The translations under genes were made by a program, and so were the position numbers. From Terfezia claveryi (taxonomy: Eukaryota; Ascomycota; Pezizomycetes; Pezizales; Pezizaceae), in the NCBI GenBank assembly GCA_015179025.1, contig WHUX01000170.1, positions 1 through 64,000 of the forward strand: 64,000 bases of DNA, written 5' to 3'. Positions 21,339-32,300 of this stretch are shown in pieces (within the stretch, counting starts at the first letter, position 1; each line of letters begins with the position of its first letter). A model generated the notes under the pieces. It ran no database searches. It saw only the letters and a program-made list of their open reading frames with translations, and was not told the origin of the DNA.

Positions 21339-22670
21339 ATGGCCGCCCGCCCACATCGCCGCCCTACCTGCCTGCACTGCTCCTCCCCCGCAAAAATCAA
21401 GCGACCCAAAAACGGCCACCCCCTCTGCATCGCGCACTTCGTATCGACCTTCGAATCCGAGGTCCTTCACACGATCCAGTCATCCCAGCTATTCACGCCA
21501 GGGGAAACCATAGCCATCGGCGCCTCCGGGGGCAAGGACTCTACTGTACTTGCCAGCGTACTCAGCACGCTCAATACACGGCATAAGCTCGGACTCAACC
21601 TCCATCTCCTCTCTATTGACGAAGGTATCGTCGGGTATCGCGACCACTCGCTCGCGACTGTCAAGCGGAATGCTCTGCAATACTGTCTTCCTCTTACGGT
21701 CTTGTCGTACCGTGATCTTTATGGTTGGACTATGGATGATGTGGTGGCCGCTGTGGGGAAAAAGTCGAATTGTACTTACTGTGGTGTCTTTCGTCGTCAG
21801 GCGCTGGATCGTGGCTGTGAGATGCTTAATATCTCGCATGTCGTTACCGGTCACAATGCTGACGATATGGCGGAAACGGTGCTCATGAACCTCCTAAGAG
21901 GTGACCTTCCCCGCCTCGCACGCTGTACGGCAATCACTACACGAAGCAGTATCAGCAGCAGCAGCAATGCAAGTGCAACGGTCCGCAGAAGCAAACCCTT
22001 GAAATATGCCTATCAAAAGGAAATTGTCCTCTACGCGCATCATCAAAAATTGGATTACTTTACCACAGAGTGTACATATGCGCCAGAGGCATTTAGAGGG
22101 AGCGCGAGGGACCTTGTCAAAGCACTGGAGAGGGTCAGGCCGACTGCGATCCTGGATATTCTGAGATCGGGAGAGGCATTTGCGGGATTACTGGGCCCAA
22201 CAGACGGGAATAAGAGGCTGGTTCTACCGCAAAAGTGCGCAGAGCAGGAATGTACTTGTTCTGCTAGTCAAACGCACAATAACGAAACTAAAACCCACCA
22301 AAAACCCTGCCACCGCAAACCAACAACAATAACAACAACAATGACAACAACAATCTCTATCCCCCTCGCAGACGAGGAAGACTCCCTCGGCACATGTTCC
22401 TCCTCCTCCGCCGCAGGTGGTGGAGGAGAGATGCATATCCGTGAAACTCAACTACGCTCCTCAGAGAATCATCCCCACCACCACCACCACCACCACCACC
22501 CTCCTCCCCAAAACATCAAAACCACCCCCCAAAGAAAACAACAAATCCTCCGCAACTGCAACAAATGCGGATACTTGACCTCTCAAGATCTCTGCCAAGC
22601 CTGCGTAATGCTACAGACACTGAATCGATCTAGGCCTGCGGTCATGGTGCAGATTGAGCAGGATGGATGA
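21339..22670 (+). CDS. NCS6: Cytoplasmic tRNA 2-thiolation protein 1 (Ncs6/Ctu1)
   Basis: Intronless, 443 aa. Ncs6 with Ncs2 adenylates U34 of tRNA Lys/Glu/Gln and transfers sulfur from Urm1 thiocarboxylate to make mcm5s2U in the cytosol. The PP-loop ATP site SGGKDS is at residues 63-68. An N-terminal zinc finger pair begins CLHC (11-14); the conserved core has [22 protein letters not shown] (145-153) and [14 protein letters not shown] (171-184). After [15 protein letters not shown] the conserved LLGPTDGN leads into a long low-complexity insert (about 305-400: Thr-rich, then a run of eight His). The C-terminal zinc ribbon CNKCGY...CQAC is then reached. The insert makes it longer than yeast Ncs6 (about 360 aa). 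All catalytic motifs are intact. It is convergent with UTP14. Confidence 0.93.
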   Translation: MAARPHRRPTCLHCSSPAKIKRPKNGHPLCIAHFVSTFESEVLHTIQSSQLFTPGETIAIGASGGKDSTVLASVLSTLNTRHKLGLNLHLLSIDEGIVGYRDHSLATVKRNALQYCLPLTVLSYRDLYGWTMDDVVAAVGKKSNCTYCGVFRRQALDRGCEMLNISHVVTGHNADDMAETVLMNLLRGDLPRLARCTAITTRSSISSSSNASATVRRSKPLKYAYQKEIVLYAHHQKLDYFTTECTYAPEAFRGSARDLVKALERVRPTAILDILRSGEAFAGLLGPTDGNKRLVLPQKCAEQECTCSASQTHNNETKTHQKPCHRKPTTITTTMTTTISIPLADEEDSLGTCSSSSAAGGGGEMHIRETQLRSSENHPHHHHHHHHPPPQNIKTTPQRKQQILRNCNKCGYLTSQDLCQACVMLQTLNRSRPAVMVQIEQDG

Positions 22671-22675
22671 CAGTT

Positions 22676-22757
22676 GGGAGGGGGGGAAGGGGGGAATGGG
22701 GAAGGGGGAAGGGGAAGGGTGAAGGGGAAGGGGGAAGAGGGAAGGGGGAAGGGGGAG
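22676..22757. repeat. GGGGAAGG purine-rich imperfect tandem repeat
   Basis: About 80 nt of almost pure purine with repeated runs of three to six G separated by AA or AT, starting a few bases after the NCS6 stop codon. G-run spacing is compatible with G-quadruplex or triplex structure. Confidence 0.85.
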
Positions 22758-23014
22758 AGTAAATAGAGCCAGCTATGTATGACTGTGATATATATTTGAG
22801 TTTTTGATGAATTTTAAATGCGTTATAAAAGAGTTACTTGTTTGTTGAGTTTTTTTTTTTTGTTTTTTTACTTACCCTGAAGAAGAGAGAGGAGGGAGAA
22901 AAAAGAGAGAGAGAGAGAGATTTTTTTCTTTACCCTGATTTTGCATACCTAATCCGGGAAAAGTTAAAAGGAAAAAAATCAAAAAAAAAAAAAAATTCAA
23001 AAATATCTCTTGAT

Positions 23015-23076
23015 CCATTTCTCTCTCTCTCTCTCAATGAGCCATTTCTCTCTCTCTCTCTCAATGAGCCATTTCT
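23015..23076. repeat. 27-nt tandem duplication containing (CT)n
   Basis: Two perfect 27-nt units (23015-23041, 23042-23068), each ccattt, a CT dinucleotide run, then caatgag, followed by a partial third copy. Confidence 0.95.
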
Positions 23077-23157
23077 ATTTTTTACATAAATGTACGTGGA
23101 ACCCTCTAAAAGCTAATCCCTCGCTCAAAACACACCACCGCCCCGGTCCCAGTAATT

Positions 23158-26100
23158 TTACTTCAGCGGTTTCCTCATGGGCTCTACCACCGTACCCCTC
23201 TTGACCATAACCCTCGGCATCGTCGCCTCCTGGAACGTAGTCTTCGTGCTCCACTCCTTGCCAATAGGCAACCGCAGGGCCCTCTCATACTGCGCCTTCG
23301 TCTCAAACGGGAACGGCAAAGACGTAGCCTGATATTTAATATTCTGCATTCGTATTAGCCTGCTATCTGTCCAACCATCATCTCCCATGAAACATACCTT
23401 CTTCACCTTCTTTTCGCTAATGATAACCTTCTCCAACTTCGCATCCTTCCTCTTTTCCTTATCCACCCCCTGCACCACCTTTGTAAACCTCCCCCCTTTC
23501 CCAAACCCTCTCTTCTCAGCCTTTGCACGCTTCTTACTCTCATTAATACCAGCGCCCGACCAGCTACCCCATCCGGGTAGAGTTTCATCAACTTCTTTAG
23601 TCTCATCCTCACCGACCTCCTGGTCCTTGTCGTCTTGAAATTCCGCTTGTACGTCGTCTCCCGCGAAAGCGCGGCGGACAAGCTCCCTGTGTTGAATTGC
23701 GAGCGGGTTTTTCCGGCCGCTGGAGGGGATAAGGTGGGTATTTGGCTCGTCAACCTCAGCTTCAGAATCATCGTTATCTTCCTCGCCGGAGGGGGTTTCT
23801 GCAGTAGCAGCTGCAGGCTTCTTGTCCTCCTTGCCTTTATTTGGCGTAGTGGCGAGCATGCTCATGTCTGTAGAGACTAGCACGTCGTCGTCGGCCACGC
23901 CTTCTTTTGAAGCTTGCTCCGCTTGTAATACAGCTCGTCGTTCACGAGATAACTTTGCGTTGGCTTTTGCCGTCTTGCTGTCGCTGGCAGAAACGGTGGT
24001 AGACACGGACGGTCGTAGTCGGGAATTATCAACGGCCGCGGTAGTCCAAGGATTTGCAGACACACTTTCTGGCGATGGCTGCCGTGCAGATAAGCCTCCC
24101 TGCCGAGGTTTACTCATTGAGGGGGTTGCGGTAGTAATAGACGGCGCTCCAGGCCTCGAGAATGGGTTCTTGGGAATTACTTTTTCACCCTTACCAATGT
24201 CAATAACGAATTCCAACTCCTGTTCCTCTTCCTCCACTTCTTCATCAGACCCAACACGGAACCCATCCTCAGTGACCCTCTTTCTCTGCATCGGCTTAGG
24301 AGCCTCATCCTTCCCCTTCTTCCTCACAGGCTTGAATCTTCTCCGGCCCGCAATCTCCTCCTCCTCTTCTTCTTCCTCATCAGATGCTCCTGACCCACGT
24401 TCCTCATACTCTAGATCCTCCCTCAATCTTGCCATTGTCTCCTCATTCTCCTTCCTTCTCGCTGCTTGCGCCTTCTGCATAAACTTCATCTGCATCAATC
24501 TCCCCATACTCGTCCCCTCATCTTTCTCCAATCCACCTTGACCCACACCATCCAATTCCTCTAATAGCTTCCTCCTCTGTGCAGCTTCCTCATCAAATCC
24601 CTCTCCACCCTCCTCTACATAATCGCTTTCCTCCTCCTCACTCTCATCTTCCCCATCCACGGCCCCCGATTTTCCCCTGATCCTCCTTCGCAGCTCCTCC
24701 CCTCTACGAACCATCTCCACTGCATCGTCTCTAGCCTCCTCATCCCACAAGCCTCTACCCGACTCCCTAAGGCCCTTCGCCCATCTACTCTGCTTATGCC
24801 GTAAACTCATCCTCTCCTCCGCGCGTCTCCTCTCTCGTTCCTCCTCATCGAGCTCCTCATCTGTGTCCCCATTCAATGCTGCCTCAGCAGCAGCTAACCT
24901 CTCCCTGTCCTTCTTATGTATCCTCCTATAAGTCTTACTCTTGATCTTCTTAATCCGCTTTGCCCGAATTTCCTCTCTATACATCAACTCCCTCGCCATC
25001 CTCAGCTGCGCTCTTCGTCGCTGCTCCTCTTCAACACTGAGTTTATTCGCCTTCAAACTCTCGAATTCGGCAATTTCTTTCTCGCTGCTGAGTCCGGATT
25101 CCTTCAGGATGTTGGAAATCGTGGCTTCTAGAGCTGTAAGTGGTGCGGTATTGTTTGCTGCTACGAGGCGGGCCCCGGCTCCGCCTCCTACACAGCCAGC
25201 GTCAGTGTCCACTAGGGGGAAGTGTAGGTGAGCGGCTTCTCGGTTGTGCTTGACAGTGTCGGTCCATCTTCCCAACTCCTCTTTTGTCTTTCCGTATGCA
25301 ACGGACCGGTCGAGACGGTCTTGTTGCCTTTTTGGGAGTGGGGCGGTAAGTTTTCCTAGGACACCGCTAGCAGTGGTTGAGGTAGAATCTTCGAGGATGG
25401 GCTTGAGAGAGGATTTCAATGTTGGGTCAAGCGTGGGGAGGAGATCACTCAGTGTGAGCTTTCGGCTAGGGGTACTGGTGATGTTGTACTCCGAGGGGGG
25501 CTTGACCTCGTTGGGGTCTTGCAGGCGGGGGCGCTTTACACGAGGAGCGTCCGAGGTGGTGGTAGTGGGGAGGGACGTCAAGATGGAGTAAAGGGCAGAG
25601 AGCTTTTTGGGATCGGTGGTCTCATCTGCGTCGGAGTCAGAGTCGGAGGTAAGACCTGTCATTGAGTCGTCGTCGTCGTCGCCCGAATCCTCTTCTGAGC
25701 CGTCTTCGCTGGAATCTAATTCATCAGATTCGTCTAACCCAGCTTCCTCGTCGTCGTTAAACCCGCTAAAGTCTTCCTTATCCTCTTCAACCTCTTCCTC
25801 CTCCCTAAGTTTCCTCTTCTTGGTCTTGCTCCCCTTCTTCCCCTTCCCACTCACCACTCTTTCCTCCTCCTCCTCCTCCTTCACCCTCCTATCCAAAATC
25901 GCCAATAAATCCTCTCCCCCTTCTTCCTCCCCCCAATCCTCGTCCTCCTCGTCCTCCTCGTCTCCACCCTCCTTACCATTCCCCTTCCTAGTTGAACTCC
26001 CCCTAAAGGTGAAATCCGCAAATTTCTCCTCATCACTACTCCCCATCGCCTCATCACTATCCAGCTCACTGTCATCATCGCTTGCCACCTTTCCTACTGT

Positions 26101-26358
26101 CCATTTGTTACCTTCATCGTCACTACCTTCCTCTACATTTGGGTCATCATAATCCTCGTCCTCGTCCTCGCCCTCGCCCTTACTGTCGGAAGGAGGAGCA
26201 GCAGCTCTTTTGCCCTTGCCTTTACCTTTACGTCGGGTGTCTGTAACAGATGAATCTGCTTCTGCGGTGGTAAGTGCGTTGAGAGCCCGAGCGTGGGGAT
26301 TTGCGCGGGCACGGGAGCGAAGAGTGGATTTTTTTGATTTTTTGTTTGTGGGACCCAT
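23158..26358 (-). CDS. UTP14: Utp14, U3 snoRNP / SSU processome component
   Basis: Utp14 is a nucleolar SSU-processome subunit that activates the Dhr1 helicase during 18S rRNA maturation. The frame opens at a TTG; the first ATG is at 26358 (MGPTNKKSKKS). Acidic low-complexity stretches fill the first third, as usual for the family. The core block EIRAKRIKKIKSKTYRRIHK and the RMSLRHKQSRWAKG block are diagnostic, and the C-terminus has LPFPFETKAQYERALRLPIG and PRVMVKRGTVVEP. Near the end, 54 nt (23344-23397) read in frame but look like an intron (gtatgt donor, gctaat branch, tgcag acceptor). Removal joins KKVKK to NIKYQATSLPFPF as in orthologues, giving 1048 aa instead of 1066. It is otherwise intronless, on the minus strand, and convergent with NCS6. 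Confidence 0.93.
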   Translation of the reverse strand: MGPTNKKSKKSTLRSRARANPHARALNALTTAEADSSVTDTRRKGKGKGKRAAAPPSDSKGEGEDEDEDYDDPNVEEGSDDEGNKWTVGKVASDDDSELDSDEAMGSSDEEKFADFTFRGSSTRKGNGKEGGDEEDEEDEDWGEEEGGEDLLAILDRRVKEEEEEERVVSGKGKKGSKTKKRKLREEEEVEEDKEDFSGFNDDEEAGLDESDELDSSEDGSEEDSGDDDDDSMTGLTSDSDSDADETTDPKKLSALYSILTSLPTTTTSDAPRVKRPRLQDPNEVKPPSEYNITSTPSRKLTLSDLLPTLDPTLKSSLKPILEDSTSTTASGVLGKLTAPLPKRQQDRLDRSVAYGKTKEELGRWTDTVKHNREAAHLHFPLVDTDAGCVGGGAGARLVAANNTAPLTALEATISNILKESGLSSEKEIAEFESLKANKLSVEEEQRRRAQLRMARELMYREEIRAKRIKKIKSKTYRRIHKKDRERLAAAEAALNGDTDEELDEEERERRRAEERMSLRHKQSRWAKGLRESGRGLWDEEARDDAVEMVRRGEELRRRIRGKSGAVDGEDESEEEESDYVEEGGEGFDEEAAQRRKLLEELDGVGQGGLEKDEGTSMGRLMQMKFMQKAQAARRKENEETMARLREDLEYEERGSGASDEEEEEEEEIAGRRRFKPVRKKGKDEAPKPMQRKRVTEDGFRVGSDEEVEEEEQELEFVIDIGKGEKVIPKNPFSRPGAPSITTATPSMSKPRQGGLSARQPSPESVSANPWTTAAVDNSRLRPSVSTTVSASDSKTAKANAKLSRERRAVLQAEQASKEGVADDDVLVSTDMSMLATTPNKGKEDKKPAAATAETPSGEEDNDDSEAEVDEPNTHLIPSSGRKNPLAIQHRELVRRAFAGDDVQAEFQDDKDQEVGEDETKEVDETLPGWGSWSGAGINESKKRAKAEKRGFGKGGRFTKVVQGVDKEKRKDAKLEKVIISEKKVKKVCFMGDDGWTDSRLIRMQNIKYQATSLPFPFETKAQYERALRLPIGKEWSTKTTFQEATMPRVMVKRGTVVEPMRKPLK
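23344..23397 (-). other. In-frame 54-nt intron in UTP14
   Basis: Donor gtatgt, branch gctaat, acceptor tgcag; length 54 nt with no stop, so a plain open-frame call hides it. The 18 residues it would add interrupt the conserved Utp14 C-terminal block. Confidence 0.8.
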
Positions 26359-29300
26359 GGCTGTACGGTCAGAGGTCAATCCATAAAATGAAGCGAAGAC
26401 GTTTGGGGATCTTCTGTTGCCAAGATTTCAACTCTTTGCAATACACTAGCCGACTGCGGACCAGCGCTGTTTGAGAGAAGCTCAGGGTAACTAACCCGCA
26501 GTGCCGCACCAACAAATACCAATTTTTGTTTTTAAAATAAAAAAATAAAAAAAAAAATTAAGAACTCATGTACACCTCCTCTCGAGGAACGAATATAATG
26601 AGTATACAGCAACACAAGATCGAAAAACTGCTGCGCGGGCTATTTATACTAACCAGGATATTAATGTCCCCAAGGCCCTCATTTCCAGCCCCCGAGCCTA
26701 AACATATCCTAGGGGTGTTGATGCCAGTCAATTGCATATACATGCATATGCTCCCTTGGAGGGTAATTTGAGCACCAAATGTTTCTTTGCAGCCATTCGG
26801 CTTGATCCGCCCTCGAGTCTGTGAGTCATTACCCTGAACCGGCTCCCCTCTGCGCATGAGGATAATCCAGTCACGCTCTGCAGAGCTATGCATGAACTCT
26901 AGCGGAGCATACCAAAGGTAATCTGCCGACGAAAGTAAATGCATCAGGTAGCAAAACAAGGTAGTATACATGGTTGGCCGTCACCTGTACACCCCGACCA
27001 TCGAAGCAAATCCACAAATCGCCGACCAATATAAGTGACCAACCACCATCACCTAATCTCGCCAAAAGGTGCCATCCTACCCACTCTCTCGGTTTCCCAA
27101 CTATCACCACTTTTGCCACTTCTCTACCCCACCCTCACACCTTCGAAAGCACAATAAAGTATCAACAGCGCTAGTCCCAAGCCAAAGAAGTAAAGTGAAT
27201 GTGAACCTCTCAGATGAAGAAAAATAAAATCCGAAGACTTCTAAATCATGACCTAGGCTCGGTGGCAAATTGCGAAAGGGTTGGATATTAACGACGAAAG
27301 AAACCGGTAAGGGTGCACAAAACTGTCCATAATCTGCAGGAACGAAGAATTTTCTAGACTAACTAATATCCCATTCATGTCCCTGATCCACAATGTATGT
27401 TTCAAATCAGGCCCTGTGGGATGCATGCATTCCCAAAGATGTAGACTGACCCAAGATGCAGTTCCTGGTAAAAGAAAAGTGTTATTGTCAGCATAACGGG
27501 ACTCAATGCAAACTGGGCAGTCACGAGCTTAACTCCATACCCCTCATGAATGTACCAGCGCTTGTAAAACAAACTTGCTCACTGCTCTGGACATGTATGC
27601 AACTAGGCACAAGGCTGTAAGTACCCCACAACCTGTTTCCCGGGGATCAGTCCTCCCCTTCCACTAACCCCACTCCGATCACAGCTCATCCCAGGGCCGG
27701 AATAAGGAACCGCCCGGGCCCTCTTCTCCACATCGACCTTTTCATGGGAGCTCCCGGCCCGATTTCAAATGCGAAACCCAATTCTCACGTGAACTAGGTA
27801 GCCTCTGGGAGCAAGGGTATATCAAACAAATGGACAGGAGTCCCATGAACAAACAATGGGGCCTTTTCAGGGTACGATTGCATGCATAGCGACGTCCGGC
27901 GGTACTGGTGAGACTCGCCGAAGCCAGCCTAGCGTAAATGTATGTAGACAACCGCGTATCTCTAAATGGCAAATGGTGTGGGAAGATGAGAACCAGAGAA
28001 CCGAAAAAAGAAACTCGCAACGTCTGCACTGTCATCATTGACCTGTAAGTGGTGATCCATAGGTCGTCCATACCACGACCAGCCAATCGAGATAGGGAAA
28101 GTGGGGAGGTTAAGATGTTCCTATTGACGGACAACCTCTTTTGAACTGGCCTAAGTAGTGCGCTTTCACCAATTAGTGCCTACGCCCCCACTATTTCCTT
28201 CTTTTGTCCTCTTGTCGATATGGCGATCCAAACAAACAATCCCGGTGCCTTCAGTCTTGAATTTTCTACCCAATAACAAATCCGTGAGACTCCAGGATTT
28301 TGCATATGCGCATGTGTGTCAGAATCGAAGTGATGATGTCCATCTTGCGTTGTTGCGCAGGGACACGTCACTTTGCCACAGTTAGAAACCAGACGGTTAG
28401 GAAAAAGCAAAGAATGTGAATTCTTTATCTATTGTATCCATCTCAATCTCGAAAAACATTCTTTCGTAATGATGAATGATGGTGATCATACCTGCCCGTG
28501 AGAAACTCATCACGATCAGATGTTTCCGGGCCCAATTCCATTATTTCCAACGAGAAAGACTGAGGAAAACGTGGTGCGATTGAGAGCAACAATTACAATA
28601 TTCGCTCCAGCGTAATAGGGTAATTGAGGCCATCTGCATTGAGTATCATCAGGGCGTGGAAGCCCTTGATTCCCGTAACAGAGCTTCAACTGGCCCATGA
28701 CATCCTTGATGCCGTTAAACTGGGCGTATCCATGGCAATAAGATGCGCGAAGCTTTCCTACCTAATAAATGGCCATTCATCGGAAGACACGCCACGACAG
28801 ATGTTAGAAGGCTGAACATTCTTTAACCTCAGAGACTGACAAGGAAGAGAAGTGTCGTCGTGAACACCCCATATCCAGTTCCAGAAGGCGACAGTCTGTT
28901 TCATGAATAGACCGATGATTCGTCACTTTCCCAACCTGAGACCCTCGAAGTCCTCAACCAGCGTTAGACATTAGTCGGGATAACGTCCGTGTCTCCACCC
29001 ATGACATGTTTTCAATTCCGAAGGTTGCTTATAGATATTGTGAATTGCCATTGGGTATGAAGCCCATCTTTCACTACAAAAACCTTAAATGTCTCTGACG
29101 TCCATATGCTATGCAATATCCTTGTGATCTATTAGGTGACCCTCTGATTTGTGATAGGTCGTATGCAAGTATGCATATAGCCTTTCAAAAAATAGCGTTG
29201 AATGGATTCTGAACGAAAGAGGTAATCATCACCGTGACCAGAACCTGCTTCATCTCCAACCCATAAGAATTGATTATCCCTAGCATGTACTTGAGTAGAG

Positions 29301-32300
29301 TTGCCATGATCCTTGGTGCAGATGAGAAGAGTGGACCGCACTGTCAACCCGCTATCAGTGTCCAAATTCAGGGAGAAAGCGCACCACACACACACTCTGT
29401 GACATAGACCTGCAGCCTGGACCCTGAACGCTTTCCCAAACGGACGACGTGTCCATCGTCGTCACGGTAAATTCGATTTCCTAAGCCCTAACTTGCCATG
29501 TAAAGCTCTTCATCGCTGGTGACTTGGTCAAATGCCATCCTTCCTCCTCCTCGGTTACTCCTGCTGCTCTCATTTCTGACCGCAGATGCTCTTCGACAGG
29601 AGCAGGGAAAAAGTAAGAAATGGATGATCAGTGATGCAGCGGAGTTGGAGGAGCTCGAAAGAATCCAGAAATAGCCCTGGTCAGCTGTAAGGCGTATACG
29701 GCGAGGGGGGACCAACTTTGAGTCTGTCTGTCAGTCCTTCTCTCCAGCAGCCGATGTTTGCTCGCATGTCGATGAAAAACGAATACTAACACTGCGAAGT
29801 TGGGAAGTAAGAGATGCAACCAGAATACATAAGTAGCATGAAATCACGAAGCAAACAAAGCAAGAAAAAATCAACATTTGATAGAAGAAGCAAAATCAGT
29901 ATTAGGCATTAAGGCATTACGTTTGTACTCTACGCATTTTGTGTCTGGTGCGGGGAGACTCGTAGCAATTGCAACCAACTACAGGTAGGAGAAACACGGT
30001 TGGCTGCTGCCGTTTTGGGAAGTCGATGCGATCACCGCCACAGATGTACTCAAGGAATGATTCCCTCAACCGCACTGCTTAGTATTGGTCAACGAGCTGC
30101 GGCGAAAGCGCATGAATACGCAAAAAGTAAGTACAGTATTGTACTTGGTGAGCGCTCTGGATAAGAAATCCGTTCGGGAAAGGCCGGGCGGGGGGACAGC
30201 TCGCTCGTCTTCAGGTCCTATAAGCAGGTAGGAGGTACAAGCCTGGGCCGGATCATGATGTGCATGTGGACATAAACGGCCCATATGTTACTCCCCAGGG
30301 CATAAAGACTCTAGTCGGTGTCCCCGAGGCCCAGATACCCCACCCTTCAACCCCCATCCTTTTGCTTTGACTTTGCATACAGTACTTGTTATTTGTTTTA
30401 ATTTCTGACTTCTGGGTCCCACCCATGTGTAGATCATTGGCATCCCCCTCTTAACGATATGTCATGGATACATATCCCGGCGGCTGCTCCCGTCGTCAAT
30501 TTCCTGGTGTGGCTGGTGTTTTCCCCGCTTCCAAAAGCAAACTTTCTGTGGTTCCCCCGCTGTCTCTACTTATTTTGGTGAAACAAAACCTTAATACAAC
30601 TTCATAGAATCGTGAAATATCTCAGTAATTACAATTCACTCTAACCCTTCACGGTTGGTGTTTATAGATGGTTGGGTTCTTTTGATGTTTCAGTTCCTTA
30701 TTGCTATATATATGTCTCTCACTTTCTATAAGCCGAACATATTTCTGCATGCAGAGTACTGATTGCGGAAAAACACCCGCTTGTGACAATCATAGCAATT
30801 AGCTTGGGCAGAAATGTACTGGACTGTAGGTCTGGTGCTAGTGAACTAGTACCTACGTAGTTACTTTTTAGCCATTAGAAATATAGACAAAGTACAATAA
30901 AGTACGTATTGCGTGCTTACCAGGTATATCAACCCTATGGACATGAATAAGGCAAATTTAAGAAAATATAAATCTATGCAACCAGACTATACGTACTTAT
31001 GTAGTATAGACAATAGCTAGCAAGCCTATTAGCAATCAAATACTACTACTCTATTGGGAAGGGGGGCTGCACAGCCTCTCGTAATTCAAGATATGGATTC
31101 AAGATCATTATAGGCAAAGTATGTGGGGTATTATTGGGTACGAGGATATAGTATTAAAGCAGGTATGTAATTACAGTATGTACATACATACATATATACC
31201 TATACTTTTTATACGAGTATTGGGTTAACGTCATGTATCTGCCATTTAACCCCACATATGTAAATTGCATCTATCATTATTGGGTATATACTTACTATAT
31301 AGGAATTTGTATATGTACTGTACAAGTTCACAATTACACAGTTGAAGAATCAAGTCATAGCCATATGATAGGTTCAAGCCCACTCTCTCAATTGCATACT
31401 CTCCCGAATTCTCGCCAATCGATATCACCACATTTCCATTAATATTCGATACCCTCATAATCACAAATGAGCTGATCTCAATTGCAATAAGCATCGGACT
31501 TGTTAGTCCCATGGCACCCTCCCGATTGGTTCTCATTTCCCTCCGACTGTGATCCGAACTAACCCCCACGTATACCACTACGTGTAAGTGCTGCAATTCA
31601 GGCTCAGTAATGCTATTATAATGGATATAAGTTATATTAATATATCATATTACTAAGTACAGCCACGATACTGCGTTAGGGTTGCAATAAAGGGATCTCT
31701 TGGTCTTTATTGGCCCGGTCAACATTCCTGATCTTCTTGTAATAACACTGCAACGTCGAGAGTACATTACATCGCTGTACCCCAGCAGGCATAGATCATT
31801 CTCTTCAATTTATCGAGGTAAGTATAATTTACTTAGCTTATCTTACTATATCGATGACTACCGATTTGACAGTTTGCATGGATATAGTAAGGCACCATGT
31901 GCAAAAAGAATCGGCTCAGCCTTCATTAATTGCCAACGTCATCGACTTCATCACATATTTTCAGCGGCGGCATCCATGAACATTCGGGTATTTGTATGAC
32001 TCGCTGGCCCTGTATGCTGCTACCACGATTCACCAACTCTAGTATATACCGTATACCTATGAGTTTCATCAGGAGACACAGACGCATGTCTCAATTTTAG
32101 ATTCAGCTATATATACGATAAATCATCATCGACCGAGGCCTTGTTGCGGGTAAGAATGAAACTGAGGTGAGGTAAATCTTTCATTAATTATATTAGACAA
32201 TTCATTTAATTATGTGTTGCGCAGGCAGGGGAGACTAACTGAAACTGTCTTACTCAAGTATATGCAGTCGACAACGATGATAAACATGTATGTACAGTTA

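Larger units (their letters stand above)
22671..23157. other. Convergent intergenic region with purine tract and 27-nt tandem repeat
   Basis: No gene. It lies between the 3' ends of NCS6 and UTP14 and holds a long GGGGAAGG-type purine tract (22676-22757), T and A homopolymers, a GA tract near 22905, and a 27-nt tandem repeat at 23015-23076. Confidence 0.7.

Noticed and set aside
25607..26152. 181-codon plus-strand Ser-rich frame
   Set aside because: It is antisense to the acidic N-terminal part of UTP14; poly-Ser is the complement of Glu/Asp codons.
31365..31385. tRNA-like B box (ggttcaagccc)
   Set aside because: It has no matching A box and no foldable arms at the right spacing.
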